From Acidobacteriota bacterium (lineage in GTDB: Bacteria; Acidobacteriota; UBA6911; RPQK01; JADFOI01), in assembly GCA_029942065.1 (NCBI GenBank), contig JAPYTY010000112.1, positions 1 to 6,696 of the forward strand: 6,696 bases of DNA, read 5' to 3'. The notes below the pieces were generated by a model that did not search any database, was not told where the DNA came from, and was given only the letters and a program-made list of their open reading frames with translations. Of this stretch, positions 1 through 5,020 are shown one piece after another; positions within the stretch are counted from its first letter, which is position 1; each line of letters opens with the position of its first letter. Both the position numbers and the translations under genes were made by a program.

Positions 1-319
1 TTCGATACATCATGTGCCTCCGATGGCTGAAATTCTATCAGTTTGTTCCGTGTCTTGGAAAAAAAAGGAAGAAAGGACAAGAACGATCTTGCCCGCTACT
101 GCCCCAAATTCATCCGAAGAATCAGTTCTTGGAAGCGGGGGTCGTAGCGGAGGGATTAAAGGCAATGCTGAATTTTCGTGGCTTTGTTCCCCAAAACACC
201 TGAGGTTCACCTTCGACACTTCTCCCTGTGCTGGAGGATTAAGCCCTAATCACCCACAGTTCCCGCCATTCCTTCCAATACGATGCTTACCTTTAGTCCC
301 TTGCCCAAGTGAGTAGGGT
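1..319. other. Gene-free stretch downstream of the aldo/keto reductase
   Basis: No convincing coding region is visible here. The short open frames on both strands (63 to 100 codons) have no recognisable motif, are rich in Pro, Ser and Arg, and overlap one another. A hairpin with a T-rich tail on the minus strand (59-93) is annotated separately. Nothing resembling a kinase start or a tRNA was seen. Confidence 0.5.
59..93 (-). terminator. Candidate weak intrinsic terminator for the minus-strand operon
   Basis: Read on the minus strand, GGCAAGA pairs with TCTTGTC (one G-T wobble) around the tetraloop TCGT. It is followed by a pyrimidine tract ending in eight T residues. The T run does not directly follow the stem (about 8 bases lie between), so this is a poor match to a standard terminator. 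It lies some 230 bases after the reductase stop codon. It is a candidate only. Confidence 0.3.
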
Positions 320-1276
320 CTAGCCGCCCGGAAGACTCTCCACTAGTTCGAGCATTCGCCGGAGATGGTCCTGCGTGGGTAGGCGTCCCCGGCCTCCACC
401 GAGATTGTCCACCATGTGCTGAGGGTCACCGGTCCCGGGCACCGCGACGGTGACCGCCGGGTGTGCGACCACAAACTTCAGCATGAACTGCGCCCAGCTG
501 TGCGCGTCGAACTCCGCCGCCCACTTGGGAACTGGCCGGTCACCGATACGCCGCCACATACGACTGCGCCCGAACGGCAGATATACCATGACGGCGATCC
601 CCTCGTCCTGCGCCAAGGGAAAGATCCGATCCTCCGCCACCCGGTTGTCGATGGCGTAGTCAATGCCGATGAAGTCGAGGGGGTACTCGCGCATGACCCT
701 GGCGAGCGCTCCATATTGTCTCTGGCTAGTGGTCGTGATTCCAATGTAGCGGATCCGACCGGATTCCTTGTACTCCTGAAGAACCCCCAACTGGGTGGGC
801 GGATCGCCCATGTTGTGAACCTGGTTCAGATCGATCACCGGAACACCGAGACGTTCAAATGACCGCTCAATCTGCGCCCGGACGTTGTTAGGGTCGACAG
901 AGCCGCCCCCTCGACCGGCCACATTCACCTTCGTGGCCCAGAAGATGTCGTCGGCGAATCCGTCCTCTTGGGCCCACTGACCCGCGTACGTTTCAGAGCC
1001 GCCTCCACCGTAGCCCGCTGCGCTATCGAACACCCGCCCCGCACCCTCGGCCCCTTCCGCGAGTGCGTGAAGCACAGCCCGGTGATCGGCGAGCTCCTCA
1101 GCACTCGAGTTCATCGAGATCCATCGGCCACCCAACCCGATCACAGGGATCTGCTCTCCGGTAGACGGGATCGCACGGGTTCGGACCGCTCCCGTCTGAA
1201 GCAACTGCAGCATCCGCGGATTCAGACCAATCGCCGCGCCGAAACTGATTCGGAACCAATCACGTCGAGATATCAT
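320..1276 (-). CDS. Aldo/keto reductase family protein with a twin-arginine (Tat) signal
   Basis: 318 residues, close to normal aldo/keto reductase length plus a leader. The N-terminus reads MISRRDWF, a Tat-type twin arginine at residues 4-5, followed by a weakly hydrophobic stretch (10-27). The (beta/alpha)8 reductase fold follows. The expected catalytic tetrad is visible: Asp84 and Tyr89 in FDSAAGYG, Lys116 in FWATKV and His154 in NQVHN. The segment around RIRYIGITTTS (174-184) matches the conserved strand after the active-site region. The family reduces aldehydes or ketones, or oxidises the corresponding alcohols, with NAD(P)H; the substrate here is unknown. The start is firm: GAGGAAAAGG sits just before the ATG. 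It is the last gene of a minus-strand unit, 11 bases after the stop of a kinase-remnant ORF. A nicotinamide cofactor enzyme with a Tat signal is unusual, though seen in environmental bacteria; the signal may not be functional because its hydrophobic region is weak. Confidence 0.9.
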   Translation of the reverse strand: MISRRDWFRISFGAAIGLNPRMLQLLQTGAVRTRAIPSTGEQIPVIGLGGRWISMNSSAEELADHRAVLHALAEGAEGAGRVFDSAAGYGGGGSETYAGQWAQEDGFADDIFWATKVNVAGRGGGSVDPNNVRAQIERSFERLGVPVIDLNQVHNMGDPPTQLGVLQEYKESGRIRYIGITTTSQRQYGALARVMREYPLDFIGIDYAIDNRVAEDRIFPLAQDEGIAVMVYLPFGRSRMWRRIGDRPVPKWAAEFDAHSWAQFMLKFVVAHPAVTVAVPGTGDPQHMVDNLGGGRGRLPTQDHLRRMLELVESLPGG

Positions 1277-1287
1277 CCTTTTCCTCT
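1277..1287 (-). promoter_or_regulatory. Ribosome binding site of the reductase gene, touching the leader stop codon
   Basis: Read on the minus strand the sequence is TAAAGAGGAAAAGGATG. The TAA is the stop of kinase remnant A, GAGG is a Shine-Dalgarno core 6 bases before the ATG, and the ATG starts the reductase. This arrangement suits translational coupling between the remnant and the reductase. Confidence 0.65.
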
Positions 1288-1416
1288 TTATTCCACTGTG
1301 AAAGAGCGTGTCACCGAATGGACCGAAAGTCTAGGCTTGGCACGGTAGACCTCTCCCATACCGCCTTCACCGATTTTCTCCAGGATTTTGTAATGACTGA
1401 TTGTTTGGCCGAGCAT
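1288..1416 (-). pseudogene. Kinase remnant A: N-terminal 42-codon fragment of a Ser/Thr protein kinase gene
   Basis: A 42-residue open frame starts MLGQTISHYKILEKIG and continues GEGGMGEVYRAK. This is the standard opening of Hanks-type (PknB-like) kinases, with the complete Gly-rich ATP loop GEGGMGEV at residues 17-24. After RAK, where kinases usually continue with D-T-x-L and the VALK catalytic lysine, the sequence becomes unrelated (PRLSVHSVTRSF) and stops. It therefore cannot be an active kinase. Its ATG has a good ribosome binding site (GAGGGAGAG, about 7 bases upstream) and lies 32 bases after the hydrolase stop, so it is probably still translated. It ends 11 bases before the reductase ATG, in a different frame. 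It could be a decayed kinase whose body was replaced by the reductase, or a retained leader peptide that drives initiation on the next gene. The identity of the segment is clear; its role is inference. Confidence 0.85.
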
Positions 1417-1448
1417 CAAGGTCTCTCCCTCGGAGTGAACCAGCAATT

Positions 1449-2504
1449 CTAAGTAGGCGAGCTCTTGATGAAACTTAGCAGCAGCGCTGTCACTTCCTGC
1501 GGATACTCGGCAAACGGGTGGTGCCCGCAGTGATTGAACAGATGGAACTGGGTTCGGTCTAACGTTGGACTGATCAGCTCGAAGAGATCTATGCCGAGCT
1601 TATAGCCAGCTCCTTGATCATTGCCACCCCAGATGATTTGTGTTGGCGACTTCAGACGCCCAGCTCGTATCAAGTCCAGGGTTTCGTCCTTGACCTGGTA
1701 CATCCACCACCCTGTGCCCGAGTTTCTGGCCAAGGCTGGTCTCGCCAGCACCTTGTCGCGATTCTGCTCGACATAACGGGAACGCAGCAGGTCGAACCTC
1801 TCGGCTGCCTGCCGTGTTTTGGGCAGCGTGGCTACTGCTAAATGCTCTTCCACCATCTCTTCCAAAATTTCAGCGGCGATGTTATCTCTATTGTGCAACC
1901 CGGAGAAGAGTCGCTCACGAATCGAGTCCTTGTTCAGGGCGGGGCCTCCCGCAACATAAAAGGCCGGAATGTCAGACGTGACCGGAGGTGGATCTCCGGG
2001 AGCCACCGTATTGCTGTCAAAAATAGTCAGGGTTTTGACCATCTCAGGATGATCGACGGCAATGCGAGCCACTGGCAGTCCCCCTCTTGACTGCCCCATA
2101 AGATGGACCTTCTGGATTCCCTTGATCTGCATGAAACGGTAGATATGCTCAACGGTTGCCTCCATAGAATAATCAGCGTCGCCTCGAGGGTTATCCGTGA
2201 ATCCCATCCCCAGCTTGTCCACCGCACGAACATGAAAATGAGCCGCCAACAACGGGAAAATCGCCGTCCATGCGATTGCCGAGCTCATGGGACTCCCAAA
2301 ATGACCGCCGTGGACCAGAACCATGTCCTCACCGGCTCCTCCTTCAAAATAGCTGGTTCTGATTCCATCTACATCGATAAACTTACGGGGACCCTTCCCG
2401 CCCGTTTGATCTCCTGTTGCCGCATAGGATCTGGTCGGCCGCAACCACTGTAAGACACTCAAGCACACTGCCGAACCTGTCAAAAACCCTCGTCTTGAAA
2501 GCAT
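1449..2504 (-). CDS. Alpha/beta hydrolase with a Tat signal peptide
   Basis: 351 residues from the chosen start. The N-terminus MLSRRGFLTG is a near-perfect Tat motif (SRRxFL) followed by a hydrophobic stretch and a possible cleavage zone near SYAATG. The mature part has the alpha/beta hydrolase order: oxyanion-hole strand LVHGGHFG, nucleophile elbow GQSRGG (Ser139), the acid in WGGNDQ (Asp296), and the catalytic His in NHCGHHPF (His328). It resembles the MhpC/BphD-like group of esterases and C-C bond hydrolases; the substrate is unknown. The open frame extends 23 codons upstream to 2573, but those codons encode a kinase start rather than hydrolase sequence. The ATG at 2504 has GGGAGGA 6 bases upstream and begins a textbook signal peptide, so it is preferred. 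It is the first enzyme of the minus-strand unit, with the reductase following through a kinase-remnant ORF. Export across the membrane, or attachment to it, is expected. Confidence 0.9.
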   Translation of the reverse strand: MLSRRGFLTGSAVCLSVLQWLRPTRSYAATGDQTGGKGPRKFIDVDGIRTSYFEGGAGEDMVLVHGGHFGSPMSSAIAWTAIFPLLAAHFHVRAVDKLGMGFTDNPRGDADYSMEATVEHIYRFMQIKGIQKVHLMGQSRGGLPVARIAVDHPEMVKTLTIFDSNTVAPGDPPPVTSDIPAFYVAGGPALNKDSIRERLFSGLHNRDNIAAEILEEMVEEHLAVATLPKTRQAAERFDLLRSRYVEQNRDKVLARPALARNSGTGWWMYQVKDETLDLIRAGRLKSPTQIIWGGNDQGAGYKLGIDLFELISPTLDRTQFHLFNHCGHHPFAEYPQEVTALLLSFIKSSPT

Positions 2505-2573
2505 ACGATTTCCTCCCATCGTTTGTCCGATCTTCTCGAGCACCTTGAAATGGCTAAGCGTTGTCCCAATCAT
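2505..2573 (-). pseudogene. Kinase remnant B: start of a Ser/Thr kinase gene, in frame with the hydrolase
   Basis: 23 codons read MIGTTLSHFKVLEKIG then QTMGGNR. The first 16 residues match the opening of Hanks-type kinases (compare MLGQTISHYKILEKIG in remnant A). The Gly-rich loop is already broken: QTMGG stands where GEGGMGE is expected. Codons differ from remnant A at most third positions, so the two come from different kinase genes rather than a recent duplication. The remnant has its own ribosome binding site (AGGGGG, 8 bases before the ATG). It runs in frame into the hydrolase and would bury the Tat signal if used as the start. The bases of its last codons, GGGAGGA, act as the ribosome binding site for the hydrolase ATG at 2504. 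Confidence 0.75.
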
Positions 2574-2610
2574 TGAACCGACCCCCTAGTATGGAAAAGG
2601 ATTTGCGTAG

Positions 2611-2640
2611 ATATTAGAGGATTAGGGTGTATCAGAGCAA
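2611..2640 (-). promoter_or_regulatory. Candidate sigma70-type promoter of the hydrolase-reductase unit
   Basis: On the minus strand, TTGCTC (2640-2635) and TAATAT (2616-2611) are separated by 18 bases and lie about 40 bases before the kinase-remnant start. Both boxes are imperfect. It is suggested mainly by position, upstream of the first open frame of the unit. Confidence 0.3.
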
Positions 2641-2721
2641 CGGGAATCGCTGGTAGGGGCCACAGTATTTGGGTTTTAAATCCCAGAGGGGCACAGGAGG
2701 TTCAATAGTCCCGGCAGCATG

Positions 2722-2744
2722 ATTATGCCCCTCCGGGGCAGAAT
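2722..2744. repeat. GC-rich hairpin TGCCCC-TCC-GGGGCA
   Basis: TGCCCC (2726-2731) and GGGGCA (2735-2740) pair perfectly around a 3-base loop. ATT and AAT extend the stem on either side after one A-G mismatch. GAGGGGCA at 2686-2693 can also pair with 2726-2733. No T run follows on either strand, so it is not a standard terminator. It may be an isolated REP-type palindrome. Confidence 0.5.
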
Positions 2745-2825
2745 CGTACTGCCTATTAGGGCTTGCGCGACTCGCTGGCCCCTCCGCCAAGGTACCGCGT
2801 CGAGCCTACCCCCTTCTAAAAACGT

Positions 2826-2950
2826 GAGCACCTTCATCATCTCGGTCATGTTGGTCATCTTGAACACCTTGGGCTTCTTGAGCATGTTGGCAAGGTGCTC
2901 AAGGTGATCAACTTGCTCAAGAAAAAAGGTGGGGGTCAGATGATCACCTT
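2826..2950. repeat. Nested inverted repeats built on CAAGGTG / CACCTTG
   Basis: Several perfect inverted pairs interlock here. TTCTTGAGCA (2875-2884) pairs with TGCTCAAGAA (2914-2923), AAGGTGATCA (2901-2910) with TGATCACCTT (2941-2950), GAGCACCTT (2826-2834) with AAGGTGCTC (2892-2900), and CTTGAGCA (2877-2884) with TGCTCAAG (2896-2903). The pairs are mutually exclusive, so alternative folds are possible. On the minus strand the same stretch reads as an open frame with mostly G/C third positions (LEHLANMLKKPKVFKMTN), so some of the symmetry may come from repeated Leu, Glu and Lys codons of a former gene. Confidence 0.55.
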
Positions 2951-3003
2951 CATCCCCAAGTGGCCACCACCAAGCAAGGAATCGCCTACAGACCCCCTTT
3001 TTT
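2922..3003. repeat. 82-base palindrome-bounded element, possibly REP/RAYT-type
   Basis: The left edge reads AAAAAAGGTGGGGGTC (2922-2937) and the right edge GACCCCCTTTTTT (2991-3003). Seven G/C-rich bases pair perfectly, and an A6 and a T6 run lie outside them, offset by a 3-base bulge. The motif GGGGTCAGA resembles ends of palindromes mobilised by IS200-like REP-associated transposases in many proteobacteria (from memory, not searched). The interior has no obvious gene. It lies just after the stop of the decayed coding fragment to its right. Confidence 0.4.
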
Positions 3004-3009
3004 AGCAGA

Positions 3010-3126
3010 TCAGAAGCCTTGATCCTCAAGCACCTTGGCCACCGCGTGAATGACCCCCAGGGTGGGATTCCTCAGGCCCGATTAGACATTGTAGCCATCA
3101 TTGACCCTGCGAGTGCCCAAGAAGGC
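3010..3126 (-). pseudogene. Decayed C-terminal fragment, possibly of a GMC-type oxidoreductase
   Basis: One minus-strand frame reads AFLGTRRVNDGYNV, then a TAA stop (3082-3084), then SGLRNPTLGVIHAVAK and VLEDQGF, ending at TGA (3010-3012). The second part uses GC-rich codons and looks like true protein. The pattern NPTLxxIxAxA is the hallmark of the C-terminus of glucose-methanol-choline (GMC) flavoprotein oxidoreductases. LGTxRVND resembles their GTxRMGD motif, which normally sits about 40 residues earlier, so an internal deletion would be needed in addition to the stop codon. No start is visible: upstream, the frame is interrupted by stops. The GMC assignment rests on two short motifs and is tentative; that this is a former coding region is somewhat more secure. 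Confidence 0.35.
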
Positions 3127-3173
3127 GCTGCAGCGGATACGGATAAGCCGGATCGAGAAGAATCAGATGGCCA

Positions 3174-3198
3174 GTCAGAATGATTTTAGCCTTCTGAC
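3174..3198. promoter_or_regulatory. Inverted repeat GTCAGAA...TTCTGAC upstream of the membrane-protein gene
   Basis: A perfect 7-bp inverted repeat (3174-3180 with 3192-3198, loop 11) ends 24 bases before the ATG at 3223. Size and position would suit an operator or a leader hairpin. No regulator gene is adjacent to support this. Confidence 0.3.
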
Positions 3199-3222
3199 AG
3201 AAACGAAAGGTTAGAAACTCGA

Positions 3223-3480
3223 ATGCAATTTGACAGTCAATACAAGCGAACCATTTTGTCCCAAGGTATTCTGGGGTTTGTCCCCGACGCAATCCTGGCC
3301 TTGCTGGTTGGTTTCTGGTTCGACCAGGGAGTTTTGGTAGCCGCAGCCATCTTTGTTGGATTGCAGGTGCTTAACCTGGTTCGGTGGGCCGTGGTGGCGG
3401 GATTAGGCTGGGTCTATTTTCACCTTCTGGGGCGCAAGAAAATGGCCTCCTTCTTCTGCGATTACCTTGGGTCAATCTGA
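3223..3480 (+). CDS. Small hypothetical membrane protein with two hydrophobic segments
   Basis: 85 residues. A short hydrophilic N-terminus (MQFDSQYKRT) precedes a hydrophobic helix at about 11-33 interrupted by Pro21-Asp22, a short Asp-Gln turn, and a long hydrophobic stretch at about 37-67 ending in a basic RKK cluster (71-73). The topology suggests a two-pass inner-membrane protein with positive charges inside. I do not recognise the family. A modest ribosome binding site (AAAGG, about 11 bases upstream) supports the ATG. It runs convergently toward the integrase, with 51 bases between the two stop ends. It probably belongs to the integrated element. No cysteine pair, charged membrane residue or toxin-like feature is obvious; a holin-like or regulatory role cannot be excluded. 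Confidence 0.6.
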   Translation: MQFDSQYKRTILSQGILGFVPDAILALLVGFWFDQGVLVAAAIFVGLQVLNLVRWAVVAGLGWVYFHLLGRKKMASFFCDYLGSI

Positions 3481-3531
3481 AGGAAGGGGTCTCTTGGTCA
3501 GGTAGAAAAACTCCCACCTTCAACAGTCGCC

Positions 3532-4800
3532 CTAGCGTTTGAATTTCACCACTTTCGAAGCGTTCTTGCCCGTCACAATGTGCTCCACCTGAATTCCCCA
3601 TCTCTCCAAAGCCCTACTCATTTCCGGTAGCCGCTCCCACCTGTTATACGCCGCTGTCATGTGGCGTAGCGGCCAGGAGTGATTCAGGATTGTGGCGATC
3701 GTCACGTCATCAGAGCCGAGTTTACTCAAATTAGTGGCACAGGTCCGTCGCAAGTCATGGGGTCGAAAATTGAAGCCCGTGTTTTTCTGAATTCGCTGGC
3801 TCATTTTTTGGAGCCACTTGATGTGTCCACCGCCAGGTGCAGCAAAGATAAACTCACCATCTCCGGTCAAGGGATGTAGTTGTTCAAGGACAGCCAAGGC
3901 ATGAGATGACAGGGGAACTTTGTGTTCCCGCCTATTCTTGGTTTCGGTAGGCGGAATTGTCCAGATGTCCGGTGAGAGCAACTTCTCGATCAACGATCCG
4001 AGCGCATCGGCCTTCGAGAGCCGGATGTTCTCGCTGTCAATGTCTTGCCACCGCATCGCCTTTACTTCTCCTGGCCTCTGGCCGGTTAGTAGGACGAGGC
4101 GATAAATAGATGCAGTGGGTTCCCCTCGATTCTCCAGGTCCTCCCACAGCAAATTGATTTCATCGTCGCTCAACACTCGGTCCCGGCTTGTCTCCTTGGT
4201 CGGCTGTTCGACATTAGTACAAGGATTAGCAAAAGTCTCTGGCACCAGCGCCTTCCTAGCCGCGAAATTGAAGATGGTACTTGCCAGCGCCTTCACCCTG
4301 TTGGCCATCACTGGAGCCCCCCGCTTGAACTTGACCTCGTCCAGCAACCCGATCACATCGCTTCTGGTGATGGACTGAAACTTCCTTCGGCCCCAAGCTG
4401 GAAGTAGATAGGTGTCCAGAATCCGGGTGTCTTCCTTGATACTAGCCGGTTTCTTGTTCGGTCTGGCGTGTAAGTCGAGATACGACTGAGCCAGTTCCTC
4501 AAACGTCCCGGCGTTATTCTCCTGCCGGCGCTTCTCGGCTGGATCCTCGCCCTTGTTTGTTTCTCCCAACTGTTCCAGGGCCACCTTCCTCGCCGTGGCC
4601 AGGCTCAACACCTGATACCGCCCAAGTGTAAGCCTCCTCCTGCGCCCCCCGAAGCGATAGCGCAAAATGAACGTCTTGCTTCCCCTGTCGGTGACTCTCA
4701 CGCCGAAGGTTCCAGGGAAGGTTTCATCCCAAAAATCCTCCTGCTTCTTCTTGGTTTTTAGATTTTTTACAAGGCGATCCGTTAGTCTCACGGTGGGCAT
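3532..4800 (-). CDS. Tyrosine recombinase / integrase, P4-like with DUF4102 N-terminal domain
   Basis: 422 residues, the usual length for prophage and genomic-island integrases. An N-terminal arm-binding DUF4102-type domain (about 3-85, with GVRVTDRGSKTF and RRRLTLGRYQ) is followed by a SAM-like core-binding domain (about 95-195) and the catalytic domain (about 205-395). All catalytic positions are present: Arg242 in TGQRPGEV, Lys288 in TETKNRR, His348 and Arg351 in HDLRRT, His374 in LNHS, and the nucleophile Tyr385 in TAAYNRW. It should catalyse site-specific integration and excision at a tRNA 3' end. The start is well supported by AAAGGAG 7 bases before the ATG. The gene begins about 180 bases from a truncated tRNA (4984-5020), as expected of an island integrase beside its attachment site. 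It appears intact, so the element may once have been, or may still be, mobile. No excisionase is visible. Confidence 0.95.
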   Translation of the reverse strand: MPTVRLTDRLVKNLKTKKKQEDFWDETFPGTFGVRVTDRGSKTFILRYRFGGRRRRLTLGRYQVLSLATARKVALEQLGETNKGEDPAEKRRQENNAGTFEELAQSYLDLHARPNKKPASIKEDTRILDTYLLPAWGRRKFQSITRSDVIGLLDEVKFKRGAPVMANRVKALASTIFNFAARKALVPETFANPCTNVEQPTKETSRDRVLSDDEINLLWEDLENRGEPTASIYRLVLLTGQRPGEVKAMRWQDIDSENIRLSKADALGSLIEKLLSPDIWTIPPTETKNRREHKVPLSSHALAVLEQLHPLTGDGEFIFAAPGGGHIKWLQKMSQRIQKNTGFNFRPHDLRRTCATNLSKLGSDDVTIATILNHSWPLRHMTAAYNRWERLPEMSRALERWGIQVEHIVTGKNASKVVKFKR

Positions 4801-4818
4801 CGCTTTACTCCTTTTTCT

Positions 4819-4842
4819 TGGACCCTAGGGAAATAGGGTCCA
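4819..4842. promoter_or_regulatory. Perfect 9-bp inverted repeat in the integrase leader
   Basis: TGGACCCTA (4819-4827) pairs with TAGGGTCCA (4834-4842) around GGGAAA. It lies between the candidate promoter (4859-4887) and the integrase ribosome binding site, leaving about 18 bases to the ATG. It could be an operator for a repressor or excisionase, or an mRNA hairpin controlling integrase translation. No T run follows on either strand, so it is not a standard terminator. Confidence 0.55.
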
Positions 4843-4858
4843 TAAACCATGTGCTTTA

Positions 4859-4887
4859 ATGATACCACCTGAAACAGAAAAATACAA
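4859..4887 (-). promoter_or_regulatory. Candidate promoter of the integrase gene
   Basis: On the minus strand, TTGTAT (4887-4882) and TATCAT (4864-4859) are separated by exactly 17 bases. The -10 box matches 5 of 6 consensus bases and the -35 box 3 of 6. It lies in a markedly AT-rich stretch 59 bases upstream of the integrase ATG. Transcription would start near 4851 and include the 9-bp inverted repeat. Confidence 0.5.
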
Positions 4888-4903
4888 TAGCTAGACGGTA
4901 AAT

Positions 4904-4924
4904 AACAGTTAAAGCGCTGTTTAA
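4904..4924. repeat. Small inverted repeats in the AT-rich space between integrase and tRNA fragment
   Basis: AACAG (4904-4908) pairs with CTGTT (4917-4921), and TTAAA (4909-4913) can alternatively pair with TTTAA (4920-4924) around AGCGCT. Arm-type or excisionase binding sites are expected in this part of an integrase-att region. The assignment is by position only. Confidence 0.3.
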
Positions 4925-4983
4925 TGGAACTTCATGGGATTAGTTGAAACAGTATGAAATAGATAGGTTTACTGAGTTTTATT

Positions 4984-5020
4984 CAGGGGGTCAGGGGTTC
5001 GAGTCCCCTCAGCTCCACCA
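4984..5020 (+). tRNA. 3' fragment of a tRNA (best match tRNA-Ala), probable att site
   Basis: From left to right: CAGG as the 3' side of an anticodon stem (4984-4987), variable loop GGGTC (4988-4992), T arm AGGGG-TTCGAGT-CCCCT (4993-5009), acceptor strand CAGCTCC (5010-5016), discriminator A and encoded CCA (5018-5020). CAGCTCC has U at position 70, compatible with the G3-U70 pair that identifies tRNA-Ala, and the discriminator A also fits. tmRNA shares this end but normally lacks the five-base variable loop seen here. No 5' half is present: the preceding bases are AT-rich and unrelated. This is what the distal attachment site of an integrated element looks like. The full tRNA should lie at the other end, to the left and outside the window. 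Confidence 0.8.

Larger units (their letters stand above)
2641..3222. other. Repeat-rich stretch of almost 600 bases without an intact gene
   Basis: No intact gene is supported. Contents from left to right: a GC hairpin (2722-2744), a cluster of inverted repeats around the word CAAGGTG/CACCTTG (2826-2950), a palindrome-bounded segment (2922-3003), a decayed minus-strand coding fragment (3010-3126) and a short inverted repeat before the membrane-protein gene (3174-3198). A 117-codon minus-strand frame across 2676-3029 opens only with TTG and joins unlike segments, so it is not called a gene. Confidence 0.6.

Noticed and set aside
416..862. 148-codon plus-strand open frame
   Set aside because: Lies entirely opposite the aldo/keto reductase, whose catalytic residues are all present on the minus strand; a shadow frame.
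1288..1416. Functional small protein kinase or ATP-binding peptide
   Set aside because: It has the Gly-loop but lacks the catalytic lysine, HRD and DFG motifs; 42 residues cannot form a kinase lobe.
2931..2939. GGGGGTCAG as a second att copy matching 4986-4994
   Set aside because: Only nine bases are shared and the similarity stops before the T loop and acceptor sequence; too short for an attachment repeat.
2676..3029. 117-codon minus-strand open frame (TTG start)
   Set aside because: It crosses the palindrome-bounded element and several inverted repeats, has no ribosome binding site at its TTG, and only its middle looks coding. Kept as a repeat region with a possible relic.
2944..3183. Plus-strand open frame of 79 codons ending in an acidic tail
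   Set aside because: It has no ATG and no ribosome binding site before its TTG or GTG codons, and it lies opposite the more protein-like minus-strand fragment. Probably a shadow.
4984..5020. tmRNA 3' end instead of tRNA-Ala
   Set aside because: tmRNA shares the CAGCTCCACCA end and is also a common integration target. The five-base variable loop GGGTC next to a CAGG stem strand fits a tRNA better. Not fully excluded.
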